NCBI GenBank assembly: GCA_009785115.1
Contig: WQWY01000006.1
Span: 60,085-124,084 of the forward strand
DNA from: Micrococcales bacterium
Lineage (GTDB): Bacteria; Actinomycetota; Actinomycetes; Actinomycetales; Cellulomonadaceae
Direction of reading: 5' to 3'
DNA: 64,000 nt
Shown piece by piece: positions 25,133-32,802 of this stretch. The notes beneath the pieces are model-generated. The model was not told the DNA's origin. It saw nothing but the letters and a program-made list of their open reading frames with translations, and did no database searches. The first letter of the stretch is position 1; the number at the start of each line of letters is the position of its first letter. Position numbers and translations under genes: made by a program.

Positions 25133-25981
25133 TCAGGCGTCGCTCGCGGGCTGGTGTGTCGCTCGCAGCACGGTCAGCGCGGACTCGGCTTCTCTGAGGG
25201 CAGCCTCGGCCTGGACGACCCGGGCGACCGCCGCCTGATGGTGGAGGTCGTTCACGCGCTGGACCCTGTCGGAGTAGTGGCCACCCAGCGCGAGCAGGGG
25301 TTCCACCGTCTCGACCACAGGAGACCTGCTGCACACCAGGTAGAAGTAGAGAGTCTGCTCCGGTGACAACGGGCTCAGGTTGAGCACCGCGGTGTCGACC
25401 GGGCCCTCGGTGTCGATCATCGACAGCGGTGCGAGGAGCACAGCCTTCCACGTCGCCTGGAAGTAGGGCTCGATGTGCGCGAAGCGGGGCCGGACGAGCC
25501 CGACGAGCTCGTCGTAGGTGAACTGGTGCAGGTGGAAGTGGTTGTCCTGGACGAACTCCAGGTCGTTCGGGGTCGAGAGCAGGAACACCCCGTCGTCGGC
25601 CAGCACGCGGTCGACCTCCGCCACGAAGGCGCGGTAGTCCTCGAGGTGCTCGATGGTCTCGAAGCTGACCACGACGTCGACGCTGCGGTCGGCCAGCGGT
25701 ATCGACGTCGCGTCGCCGACGTGGAACTCGCTGTTGTCGCTGCCGTAGACGTCGGTGGCGTAGGTCACCGCCTCCTGGCTCGCGTCGACCCCGACGACAT
25801 GAGCGGCGCTCTGCGCCAGCAGGTTCGTGCCGTAGCCAGAGCCTGAGGCGATGTCGAGCACCCGCTTGCCCGCGACCAGGGGCAGGGCCGCCAGGTAACG
25901 GGTGACGTGCTCGGAGTACATCAGCGTGGCCGCGTGCAGCTGGGGCACCATGCGCTCGCCGTCGCCGTCGATGCTGGTCAC
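25133..25981 (-). CDS. SAM-dependent methyltransferase, class I
   Basis: 282 residues with a Rossmann methyltransferase domain: KRVLDIASGSGYGTNLLA (motif I), VVGVDASQEAV (acidic loop), VDVVVSFETIEHLEDY (motif III/IV) and FLLSTPNDLEFVQ. The C-terminal 70 residues form a predicted helix (DLHHQAAVARVVQAEAALRE). GTG 25981 has GGGAGA eight bases upstream. It follows glycosyltransferase 2 on the same strand after 86 bp and probably shares its promoter. Likely role: methylation of the sugar on flagellin or of its precursor; this is inference from context. Confidence 0.85.
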   Translation of the reverse strand: MTSIDGDGERMVPQLHAATLMYSEHVTRYLAALPLVAGKRVLDIASGSGYGTNLLAQSAAHVVGVDASQEAVTYATDVYGSDNSEFHVGDATSIPLADRSVDVVVSFETIEHLEDYRAFVAEVDRVLADDGVFLLSTPNDLEFVQDNHFHLHQFTYDELVGLVRPRFAHIEPYFQATWKAVLLAPLSMIDTEGPVDTAVLNLSPLSPEQTLYFYLVCSRSPVVETVEPLLALGGHYSDRVQRVNDLHHQAAVARVVQAEAALREAESALTVLRATHQPASDA

Positions 25982-26067
25982 TGGGGGCTCTCCCTCGATA
26001 CGGGGCCGGAAGGCCTGTGGGGTCGTCGTGTCGTGCGGTCAGAGCCCTGGACGAGGCCCGGTGCGGG

Positions 26068-26901
26068 TCAGCCGCTCGGCCTGGTCACGCTCTGGAAGGC
26101 GCCGTCGCGTCGCGCGGGGTTCGGGCGGGCGTTGTCGCGGTCGTCGGAGACGAACTCGGGGACGTACCGTTCGCCCCAGCGCCGGTTGAACAAGGCCTCG
26201 TTCTCGTCGGTGGCGGAGAACCGCTCGCTCCCGGACGCTGACTCGTGGTGCACCGAGGTGGACCGCGGCTCGTAGACCACCCGCAGGCCCTGCGACCGTG
26301 CGGTCAGGCACAGGTCGACGTCTTCCAGGCCGTTCCAGTACTCGATGAGGAACCCGCCGACGGCCTCGAAGAACGACCGGCGCACCCCCATGAGAGCACC
26401 GGTGACCACGTCGACGTCTCGACGGGACTCCGGTACCGGTGGCACGCCGTAGGGGTCGTGCGTCGGGACGATCTTCCCGTCGGGCGTCAAGACGGTGCGC
26501 ACCCCGGCGTGCTGCACCGTGCCGTCGGGGAACAGCAGCCGTGCCCCGACGATCGCCACGTCTGGTTCGCCGTCGAGCACGTCGAGCAGGGGTTCGAGCC
26601 ATCCGTCCCGCACCTCGACGTCGTTGTTGCAGAACACCAGGTGGTGGCCGCACGCGGCCCGCGCCCCCTGGTTGCACCCTCGGGCGAACCCCAGGTTGGT
26701 CGCGTTGCGGATGATCTGGACGTCGCCGTCCAGATGGTCCAGCAGCTGGCCCGTCGCGTCGGTCGAGCCGTTGTCCACGAGCACCACCTCGTACAGCGTG
26801 GGGTCGGTGTGCTCCGCGATGCTCACCAGGCACTCGGCGGTGTGCTCCACCTTGTTGAACAAGGGGATGACGACGCTCGCGGCGAACGTGTACCCGTCCA
26901 C
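26068..26901 (-). CDS. Family-2 glycosyltransferase 2
   Basis: 277 residues from GTG 26901, with GGAAGGAGG four bases upstream. GT2 marks: SVVIPLFNKVEHTAECLVS, VVLVDNGSTDATGQLL, ATNLGFARGCNQGAR, FCNNDVEVRDGWLEPLLDVL (metal site), and the C-terminal EYWNGLEDVDLCLTARSQGL. It is a close paralogue of the protein at 27739, including the block CLTARSQGLRVVYEPRST. The frame is open to 27048 but the extra part overlaps the promoter and is not protein-like. It starts the unit that includes the methyltransferase. Confidence 0.88.
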   Translation of the reverse strand: MDGYTFAASVVIPLFNKVEHTAECLVSIAEHTDPTLYEVVLVDNGSTDATGQLLDHLDGDVQIIRNATNLGFARGCNQGARAACGHHLVFCNNDVEVRDGWLEPLLDVLDGEPDVAIVGARLLFPDGTVQHAGVRTVLTPDGKIVPTHDPYGVPPVPESRRDVDVVTGALMGVRRSFFEAVGGFLIEYWNGLEDVDLCLTARSQGLRVVYEPRSTSVHHESASGSERFSATDENEALFNRRWGERYVPEFVSDDRDNARPNPARRDGAFQSVTRPSG

Positions 26902-26927
26902 ATGACCTCCTTCCACCACGTTTCCCC

Positions 26928-26955
26928 CGATCGGCCGATCACGTCGTCGCCTGAG
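26928..26955 (-). promoter_or_regulatory. Sigma-28-type promoter of glycosyltransferase 2
   Basis: Minus strand: CTCA, 16 bases, GCCGATCG, 27 bp before GTG 26901. Confidence 0.75.
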
Positions 26956-26971
26956 CGGATGAGGTCGGCAT

Positions 26972-26999
26972 CTCACGACCATGTGCATACCGCCGATCA
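26972..26999 (+). promoter_or_regulatory. Orphan sigma-28-type promoter
   Basis: CTCA, 16 bases, GCCGATCA; identical boxes to the promoter of glycosyltransferase 4. No flagellar gene follows: downstream are a ribosome binding site, a seven-codon frame and the antitoxin gene. Confidence 0.7.
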
Positions 27000-27031
27000 G
27001 GTGAGATGGGTCGGGCCCGAGGAGAGCCACG

Positions 27032-27055
27032 ATGCGGCAGGTCAGCACGGTGTAG
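27032..27055 (+). pseudogene. Seven-codon remnant of a truncated gene
   Basis: ATG 27032 sits seven bases after GAGGAG and about 30 bp after the orphan sigma-28-type promoter, exactly where a gene divergent from glycosyltransferase 2 should start. It reads MRQVSTV and ends at TAG 27053-27055, where the toxin-antitoxin operator begins. I read it as the 5' end of a lost gene cut off when the module arrived. It could also be a leader peptide or chance. Confidence 0.4.
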
Positions 27056-27078
27056 CGCTGCGTGCTACGCTATGACAC
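27053..27078 (+). promoter_or_regulatory. Antitoxin promoter with operator palindrome
   Basis: TAGCG (27053-27057) and CGCTA (27068-27072) form an inverted repeat over a likely -10 (TACGCT, 27066-27071). The transcript would start at or next to ATG 27079, so the antitoxin mRNA is probably leaderless. Autorepression by the antitoxin is expected for this family. Confidence 0.5.
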
Positions 27079-27351
27079 ATGCCTGTCTCTGCGTGGGACC
27101 CGCACACCATCAGCCAACGTGAGCTGAGGAACCACTCCGCCGCGATCATGGACCGCCTCGAGGCCGGGGAGCGTTTCACCGTGACGCGCGACGGCCGTCC
27201 GGTTGGCGAGCTGGTGCCCATCGTGGGTCCGCGAGAAGGCGTTCCGACGCGTGAGCTCCTGGCCGCGTTCGCCAACCAGCCGCATGTCGACTACCACGCG
27301 ATGCGAGCCGAGATGGACGAGTTCTTCGGCGACGACGATGCCCTCGTCTGA
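27079..27351 (+). CDS. Phd/YefM-family antitoxin
   Basis: 90 residues. The N-terminal DNA-binding part matches the Phd/YefM fold: TISQRELRNHSAAIMDRLEA, then GERFTVTRDGRPVGELVPI. The C-terminal part (VDYHAMRAEMDEFFGDDD) is acidic and would wrap the toxin. ATG 27079 has no leader of note. The toxin gene overlaps its last 14 bases. The antitoxin neutralises the PIN ribonuclease and represses its own promoter. Confidence 0.9.
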   Translation: MPVSAWDPHTISQRELRNHSAAIMDRLEAGERFTVTRDGRPVGELVPIVGPREGVPTRELLAAFANQPHVDYHAMRAEMDEFFGDDDALV

Positions 27352-27841
27352 TCCGCCTGCTGCCGATCAGGCGTCGCAGAGGCCCCCTCGTTCCTCAGGG
27401 CTGCTCGACACGTGCGTGGTCATCGATCTGCCCCGATACGACCCTGTCGAGCTTCCTGATGTCTCCCACGTCAGCGCTGTCACCCTGGCCGAGCTCAGCT
27501 ACGGTGTGGCGCTGGCCAGGTCTCCCGTCGACGCTGCCACCCGCTCCCAGGTGTTCGCCAACACCAAGGCATGGGTCCGGCCTCTGCCGTTCGACGGCGC
27601 GGCAGCCGAACGCTACGGCGAGCTCGCCGCTATGGTGCTGGCCGCCGGTCGCCAACCTCGACCGCGCCGCATGGACCTCATGATCGCCGCGGTCGCCGTC
27701 GTCCGTGGCCTCCCGCTCTACACCGCCAACCCCGACGACTACCGCGGACTGGCCCCCGCCCTCACCGTCGTCCCAGTGACCCCACCGGACCACGAGGGAG
27801 CGTCGACGAGACCCCCGTCTTGGCGGCGCGGGTTGGGGTAG
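27338..27841 (+). CDS. PIN-domain toxin, VapC type
   Basis: Predicted ribonuclease of 167 residues from ATG 27338, inside the antitoxin 3' end. PIN acidic residues are visible: D24 in LLDTCVVID, E52 in TLAELSYGV, D113 in RMDLMIAAVA and the Asn/Asp set in YTANPDDY, so it looks intact. The PIN domain ends near residue 145; the last 20 residues (DHEGASTRPPSWRRGLG) run over the 3' end of glycosyltransferase 3 on the other strand, a 103-bp tail-to-tail overlap, and are probably not part of the fold. Confidence 0.9.
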   Translation: MPSSDPPAADQASQRPPRSSGLLDTCVVIDLPRYDPVELPDVSHVSAVTLAELSYGVALARSPVDAATRSQVFANTKAWVRPLPFDGAAAERYGELAAMVLAAGRQPRPRRMDLMIAAVAVVRGLPLYTANPDDYRGLAPALTVVPVTPPDHEGASTRPPSWRRGLG

Positions 27842-28617
27842 GCCTGCCAGGCGTCATCGGTCACGAGCTCGGGTATGTAGCGGCCTGCCCATCGTTCGGT
27901 GAGGAGCCGCGAGTTCTGGGTGACGTGCGAGAAGCGTTCGGGGCCGGAGCCCGACTCATGGTGGATCAGGGTCGACCGCGGCTCGTAGACCACTCGTAGT
28001 CCCTGCGAGCGTGCGGTGAGGCACAGGTCTACGTCTTCGTGCCCGTTCCAGTAGTCGCAGCAGAAGCCGCCCTCTTGCTCGAAGAACGACCTGCGCACCG
28101 CCATGACCGCCCCCGCCACGACGTCGAGCTCCGCTCGCCGTCCAGCGAGTTCCGGGTCGACCTTGTAAGGGTGCAATGAGGCTCCTATCGAGCCGTCTGG
28201 TTTTTCCCAGGTCCGCATGCCGCCGTGCTGCACCAGCCCGTCGGGGAACAACAGCCGGGCTCCGACGATCGCCACGTCGTCCTCGGCCTCGAGCACCTCG
28301 AGCAGAGGCTCGAGCCAGCCAGGAAGGGTGACGACGTCGTTGTTGACGAAGATCAGATGGTTCCCGAGAGCCGTCTCGGCACCCTGGTTGCAGGTTCGGG
28401 CGAACCCTAGGTTCTTCTCGTTGCGGACGATCTGTACGTCGCCGTCCAGCGCGGAGAGCAGGTCTCCCGTGGTGTCGGTCGAGCCGTTGTCCACGAGCAC
28501 CACCTCGTACAGCGCTGGGTCGGTGTGCTCGGCGATCGACGCCAGGCATGCGGCGGTGTACTCGGCCCGGTTGAACAGCGGGATGATGAGACTTGCCTCG
28601 AACGGGTGCTCGTCCAT
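27739..28617 (-). CDS. Family-2 glycosyltransferase 3
   Basis: 292 residues from ATG 28617, with AAGGAG four bases upstream. GT2 marks: SLIIPLFNRAEYTAACLAS, VVLVDNGSTDTTGDLL, EKNLGFARTCNQGAE, FVNNDVVTLPGWLEPLLEVL and DYWNGHEDVDLCLTARSQGL. It is a close paralogue of glycosyltransferase 2. Its last 34 residues lie over the toxin gene's 3' end and have no match in glycosyltransferase 2, whose sequence ends just after the shared NP-RRDG block, so the original stop was probably lost when the module was inserted. Confidence 0.87.
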   Translation of the reverse strand: MDEHPFEASLIIPLFNRAEYTAACLASIAEHTDPALYEVVLVDNGSTDTTGDLLSALDGDVQIVRNEKNLGFARTCNQGAETALGNHLIFVNNDVVTLPGWLEPLLEVLEAEDDVAIVGARLLFPDGLVQHGGMRTWEKPDGSIGASLHPYKVDPELAGRRAELDVVAGAVMAVRRSFFEQEGGFCCDYWNGHEDVDLCLTARSQGLRVVYEPRSTLIHHESGSGPERFSHVTQNSRLLTERWAGRYIPELVTDDAWQAYPNPRRQDGGLVDAPSWSGGVTGTTVRAGASPR

Positions 28618-28642
28618 GTAGCTCCTTATGGTCTGTTTCCCC

Positions 28643-28670
28643 CGATCGGCCGACCACGTCGTCGGCTGAG
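28643..28670 (-). promoter_or_regulatory. Sigma-28-type promoter of glycosyltransferase 3
   Basis: Minus strand: CTCA, 16 bases, GCCGATCG, 26 bp before ATG 28617. Confidence 0.75.
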
Positions 28671-28686
28671 CGGATGACGTCGCTCG

Positions 28687-28714
28687 CTCACAACCGCGTG
28701 CGCTCCGCCGATCA
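28687..28714 (+). promoter_or_regulatory. Sigma-28-type promoter of glycosyltransferase 4
   Basis: CTCA, 16 bases, GCCGATCA, 45 bp before ATG 28759. Confidence 0.75.
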
Positions 28715-28758
28715 GGTGAGGCATGCCGAGCCAGCGGCCGAGCCAGCGGGAGCCTGTG

Positions 28759-30300
28759 ATGAGCAAGAACCGTCGTCTGACCATCTCTGCCGTCCTCATC
28801 GTCAAGAACGAGGAGGACGTGCTGGCCACCTGCCTGGACTCGGTGCGGTGGGCCGACGAGATCGTCGTGTACGACACCGGCTCGACCGACGCCACGCGCG
28901 AGATCGCGCGCCGGTACACCGACATCGTGATCGAGGGGTACTGGGACGACGACTTCGCGGCCGCCCGCAACCGTGCGCTCGAGCACGCGACGGGAGACTG
29001 GGTGCTGTCGATCGACGCCGACGAGGAGTTCGAGTCCCAGGGCTCGACCCTGCGCAAGAGGCTGGCTTACGCCAAGCACACGACCTACGGCGTGCGCATC
29101 GTGAACACGGGGAGCAACAGCGTCGACGAGACGGACGAGTTCACCGCCATCCGCGTCTTCCGGCGCGAGGGGAAGCACTGGGTGGGACAGCTGCACGAGC
29201 AGATCGCCGGTGCCGACGGACTGGTCGCGGCCTCGGGCATGCTCGGCGGCATCCGCCTGCGGCACAGCGGCTATGCCGACCAGGAGCGGCTGACCACCGA
29301 GAAGGCGGAGCGCAACATCACCCTGTCTCGTGAACAGCTCGCGGAGGCGGAGGCGGCAGGCGACGCTGTCGGCGCCGCCGTGGCACGGGTGCACCTGTCC
29401 CGGTCTCTGATCATGGGGGGGCCCGAGCGCCAGGAGGAGTCGGCAGCCGTCGCGGAGCAGGCGTGGGAAGAACCCGGCAGGATCACCGACCAGCTGTCCC
29501 GGACGCTCTCCCTCGCCCAGTACAAGCTGGCCCTGGGCAGGGGAGACCTGGACCGCGCGCTGCTCTGGGTCGAGCGGTGGCGCAGCGCACAGCCCGACAG
29601 CGCGGCGGTGGACATCGCGGCCGCCGAGGTCTACGCGCAGCGTGGTGAGGCCGAGGCTGGCCTCGCCGCGCTGGATCGGGTGCCGACCGTCTTCCGGGAC
29701 AGCGCCGGCGGCGAGATGCGACGCTCGTCGGCCATCAACGTGGAGATCGGCCTGCTGGTCTCCGTCGACAGGGGCGACGAGGCGCTGGCCCTGGTGCGCG
29801 ACTCCCTGCGGACAGGTGACGGCGACCCGTGGCCTGTCGTCGTCCTCGTCAGGCTGGGAGAGGACGCGTTCCGCGGCCTGCTGGGTGACCTGTCTGACGA
29901 CCAGTGGCGGCGCTGGGCGCTGCTGAGCGTCCGTGACGGCAGCCGGGCCGCGCTGCGGGTGCTGGAGCTGATGGAGGAGCACAGGCCGGGTGACCACACG
30001 GTGCTGGCCAGCGGTGCGCGGGTCGCCCCGCTGCACGGGCTGGAGGCCGCCGCTGACTGGGACGCCCGGCTGCACCGTCACGGTCTGGGCAGGCTCTCGA
30101 CCCTCGTCGCCTTCGCCTCCGACCGCCGAGGCGCACCGGCCGACCGGGCTGTCGCGGCGGCCCTGGCGATCTCCGCCTATCACGACGAACGGGCCTTCCC
30201 CCACCTGGAGAACGCGTTGGACCGGGTGCCGACGCAAGGGCGCAGCGAGCTCGCTGAAGCCTTGGGGATCGTCGCTCCGGGGCTCGTCAGCCTGGACTGA
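28759..30300 (+). CDS. Family-2 glycosyltransferase 4 with a long helical C-terminal region
   Basis: 513 residues from ATG 28759 (GGGAG six bases upstream); the frame opens at 28723. The N-terminal 230 residues are a WaaE/SunS-like GT2: SAVLIVKNEEDVLATCLDS, YDTGSTDATREIA, FAAARNRALEHATGDWVLS, IDADEEF (metal site). The C-terminal 280 residues are helical and repeat-like (EESAAVAEQAWEEPG, YKLALGRGDLDRALLWVERW, AAAEVYAQRGEAEAGLAALD), consistent with TPR units that hold a protein acceptor. It ends 125 bp before flagellin and is the best candidate for the enzyme that attaches the first sugar to flagellin; inference. Confidence 0.88.
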   Translation: MSKNRRLTISAVLIVKNEEDVLATCLDSVRWADEIVVYDTGSTDATREIARRYTDIVIEGYWDDDFAAARNRALEHATGDWVLSIDADEEFESQGSTLRKRLAYAKHTTYGVRIVNTGSNSVDETDEFTAIRVFRREGKHWVGQLHEQIAGADGLVAASGMLGGIRLRHSGYADQERLTTEKAERNITLSREQLAEAEAAGDAVGAAVARVHLSRSLIMGGPERQEESAAVAEQAWEEPGRITDQLSRTLSLAQYKLALGRGDLDRALLWVERWRSAQPDSAAVDIAAAEVYAQRGEAEAGLAALDRVPTVFRDSAGGEMRRSSAINVEIGLLVSVDRGDEALALVRDSLRTGDGDPWPVVVLVRLGEDAFRGLLGDLSDDQWRRWALLSVRDGSRAALRVLELMEEHRPGDHTVLASGARVAPLHGLEAAADWDARLHRHGLGRLSTLVAFASDRRGAPADRAVAAALAISAYHDERAFPHLENALDRVPTQGRSELAEALGIVAPGLVSLD

Positions 30301-30342
30301 CCTGCAGGTTCATCACTTCACCCGCCCTTCGGCGCCAGAGCG

Positions 30343-30370
30343 CTCAGCATCGGGACACCCTGCCCGATCG
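30343..30370 (+). promoter_or_regulatory. Sigma-28-type promoter of flagellin
   Basis: CTCA (30343-30346), 16 bases, CCCGATCG (30363-30370), 55 bp before the flagellin ATG. The leader carries a strong ribosome binding site (TAGGAGGAAG). Confidence 0.75.
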
Positions 30371-30425
30371 TTCATGGCGTGCCCACGGAAGGGCCGACCG
30401 ACCCGCATCATAGGAGGAAGTCATC

Positions 30426-31295
30426 ATGGGTCTCTCAGTGAACACCAACGTTGCGGCCATCAACTCGTACCGCAACCTGAGCGCAACTCAGAACTCTCTG
30501 GCGAAGTCGCTCGAGAAGCTGTCGTCTGGTTTCCGGATCAACCGGGCCGCTGACGACGCCGCTGGTCTGGCGATCTCGGAGGGTCTGCGCGCGCAGATCT
30601 CCGGTCTCACCCAGGCTGCCCGCAACGCTCAGGACGGCATCAGCGTCGTCCAGACCGCTGAGGGTTCTCTGACCGAGGTCCACGCGATCCTGCACCGCAT
30701 GCGCACGCTCGCGGTCCAGGCGGCCAACGACTCGAACTCTGAGGCGGCTCGGGCGAACATCGCGAGCGAGGGTGTCCAGCTGCAGCAAGAGCTGGACCGC
30801 ATCGCGAAGTCGACCAACTTCAACGGCACCACCCTGCTGGACAAGGTCTCTGGTGGCACCGGCGCAGTCATGAACTTCCAGGTCGGCGCTGCTGGTGACA
30901 CGGACAGCCGGATCGCTGTGGACCTGTCCTCGGCGAACGTGGCCTCCGTGGCCACCGCCGTCACCTTCGCCACCACCGCGGCTGGCACGGAAGCTCTGAA
31001 CCTGTTCAGCCACTCTGGTGCTCAGGCCGCGATCAGCGCGATCGACGCTCAGATCTCCAACATCTCGACCGCACGAGCCAACCTCGGTGCATACCAGAAC
31101 CGGTTCGAGCACACCATCAAGAGCGTCAACGTGGCGGTCGAGAACCTGTCCGCCTCGGAGTCTCGGATCCGAGACACAGACATGGCCTCCGAGATGGTGA
31201 ACTTCACCAAGTCGCAGATCCTGTCGCAGGCCGGCACGGCGATGCTCGCGCAGGCCAACTCCATCCCGCAGGGCGTCCTCCAGCTGCTCCGCTGA
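30426..31295 (+). CDS. fliC: Flagellin
   Basis: Filament subunit exported through the flagellar channel. The 289-residue protein has complete D0/D1 ends: MGLSVNTNVAAINSYRNLSA, RINRAADDAAGLAISEGLRA, LQQELDRIAKSTNFNGTTLL, and the C-terminal SRIRDTDMASEMVNFTKSQI to PQGVLQLLR. Only about 60 residues, Ser/Thr/Ala-rich, form the exposed middle (around 140-200), so glycans, if any, should sit there. Codon use is richer in GCT/GGT/TCT than in neighbouring genes, as in a highly expressed gene. A hairpin terminator follows. Confidence 0.97.
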   Translation: MGLSVNTNVAAINSYRNLSATQNSLAKSLEKLSSGFRINRAADDAAGLAISEGLRAQISGLTQAARNAQDGISVVQTAEGSLTEVHAILHRMRTLAVQAANDSNSEAARANIASEGVQLQQELDRIAKSTNFNGTTLLDKVSGGTGAVMNFQVGAAGDTDSRIAVDLSSANVASVATAVTFATTAAGTEALNLFSHSGAQAAISAIDAQISNISTARANLGAYQNRFEHTIKSVNVAVENLSASESRIRDTDMASEMVNFTKSQILSQAGTAMLAQANSIPQGVLQLLR

Positions 31296-31326
31296 GGAAC
31301 CTGAGTCGGATGACTGATACGTCGGA

Positions 31327-31351
31327 GGCGGCGGGGTTCACCCCCGCCGCC
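31327..31351 (+). terminator. Hairpin terminator after flagellin
   Basis: GGCGGCGGGG (31327-31336) and CCCCGCCGCC (31342-31351) pair across a 5-base loop. No sigma-28 match is seen between it and fliD, so fliD may rely on read-through or a promoter of another type. Confidence 0.7.
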
Positions 31352-31396
31352 GCCGGCGCATCTCGGTGAAGGTGAAGCAGGAGGGAACGAAGAGCC

Positions 31397-32782
31397 ATGG
31401 CGAGCATCTCGGGCCTGGTGTCCGGTCTGGACAGCGCCGCGATCGTCAACGCGATGATGAACGTCGAGAGGCTGCCCCAGCAGCAGCTGATGGGCACCAG
31501 GAGCGACCTGACCAGGCTGGTCACGGCCTTGCAGTCCCTGAACGCCAAGACGGCCTCCCTGGGTGAGGCCGCGGGCAAGGCTGCGAACCAGACGTCGTGG
31601 GACGCGCTGTCAGCGAAGTCCTCCTCCGATGCTGTCACCGCGAGCGTGCGCGCGAACGGGTCGCCGACGTCGGTGACCTTCAACGTCGACAGGGTCGCGC
31701 AGAGCCAGATCTCCCTGAGCGGCTCGTTCTCCTCCGTCGCCGACCTCACCGGGGGGGCCTCGACCCTCTCGCTGAAGACCGGTGACACCGTCACGCAGAT
31801 CGACGTCTCGGGCATCACCAGCCCCGCCGACCTCGCGGCGGCGATCAGCAGGTCGGACGCTGGTGTGGCCGCGTCCGTCACCTCGAGCACCGACTCCTTC
31901 GGCAACCAGACCTTCCGCCTGCAGCTCACGGGCACCCAGACGGGGGCAGACCAGTCGTTCACGCTCTACGCCGGCGACGCTGACGCGGTCCAGGCCGGCA
32001 CCGCCACCCAGCTGTCGCTGGTCGAGGCCCGTGCCGCGCAGGACGCCCAGGTCACTCTCTGGGCAGGCACGCCTGCCGCGCAGACCGTCACCTCGGCGTC
32101 CAACACGTTCACCGACCTGCTCACCGGTCTGGACGTCACGGTCGTCAGGGCCAGCGCCGACCCGGTCACCGTCGACGTGGCGCGCGACACCGACGCCCTC
32201 ACCAGGCTCGGCTCTGACCTGGTCAGCCAGCTCAACCAGGTGCTCTCGGAGATCTCCTCCCAGACGGCCGTGACCTCGTCGACCGACGCCCGGGGCAACC
32301 CGACCGTCTCCGCCGGGGTGCTCGCGGGGAACAGCGTGGTCCGCTCGCTCTCCCAAGACCTGATGCAGGCGGGCTCGCGGGACATCAACGGTGTCTCGCC
32401 CTCGGACGTCGGGATCGTCTTCAACAAGGACGGCACGTTCACGTTCGACGCCGAGAAGTTCGCCGCGGCGCTGGCCGACGACCCTGCCCGGGTGCAGGCG
32501 GTGGTCTCCGGGATCGCCGAGCGCGTGAACCAGGTCGCCACGACGGCGTCGGACAGGCACGACGGGACTCTCACCCAGCGCATCAACAGCGACAACGACC
32601 GGATCCGGGACCTGAGCGACAGGATCGCCGGCTGGGACAACGTGCTGGAGCTGCGCCGCACCACGCTGGAGCGGCAGTGGGCAGCGCTGGAGACGGCGCT
32701 GTCTCGGCTCCAGTCCCAGTCCAGCTGGCTCACCTCGATGAGCGCCACGCTGGACGGGCTCAAGGCGAGCTCTCGGTCCTGA
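31397..32782 (+). CDS. fliD: Filament cap protein FliD
   Basis: FliD (HAP2) caps the growing filament and folds flagellin. 461 residues: N-terminal D0 block MASISGLVSGLDSAAIVNAM, then LTRLVTALQSLNAKTASL; a Ser/Thr-rich middle with beta repeats (VTFNVDRVAQSQISLSGSFS, TFTFDAEKFAAALADDPARV); C-terminal DLSDRIAGWDNVLELRRTTL and TALSRLQSQSSWLTSM. Length is typical. AGGAGGG lies 11 bases before ATG 31397, a rather long spacing. It heads fliD-fliS-small gene. Confidence 0.95.
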   Translation: MASISGLVSGLDSAAIVNAMMNVERLPQQQLMGTRSDLTRLVTALQSLNAKTASLGEAAGKAANQTSWDALSAKSSSDAVTASVRANGSPTSVTFNVDRVAQSQISLSGSFSSVADLTGGASTLSLKTGDTVTQIDVSGITSPADLAAAISRSDAGVAASVTSSTDSFGNQTFRLQLTGTQTGADQSFTLYAGDADAVQAGTATQLSLVEARAAQDAQVTLWAGTPAAQTVTSASNTFTDLLTGLDVTVVRASADPVTVDVARDTDALTRLGSDLVSQLNQVLSEISSQTAVTSSTDARGNPTVSAGVLAGNSVVRSLSQDLMQAGSRDINGVSPSDVGIVFNKDGTFTFDAEKFAAALADDPARVQAVVSGIAERVNQVATTASDRHDGTLTQRINSDNDRIRDLSDRIAGWDNVLELRRTTLERQWAALETALSRLQSQSSWLTSMSATLDGLKASSRS

Positions 32783-32802
32783 TCTTCTAGAGGAGAAGCC
32801 TC

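Larger units (their letters stand above)
26920..27005. repeat. Divergent promoter cassette, copy A
   Basis: 86 bp that match copy B (28635-28720) at about 73 of 86 positions by hand alignment, without gaps. Each copy holds one minus-strand and one plus-strand sigma-28-type promoter. In copy A the plus-strand arm leads into a seven-codon reading frame and then the toxin-antitoxin pair. Confidence 0.8.
28635..28720. repeat. Divergent promoter cassette, copy B
   Basis: Second copy of the 86-bp element at 26920-27005. Here both arms drive intact glycosyltransferase genes (3 on the minus strand, 4 on the plus strand). Confidence 0.8.

Noticed and set aside
22608..25451. A single 947-codon minus-strand open frame
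   Set aside because: Only the part from ATG 23792 down is protein-like; the rest is antisense to glycosyltransferase 1 and reads as high-GC shadow.
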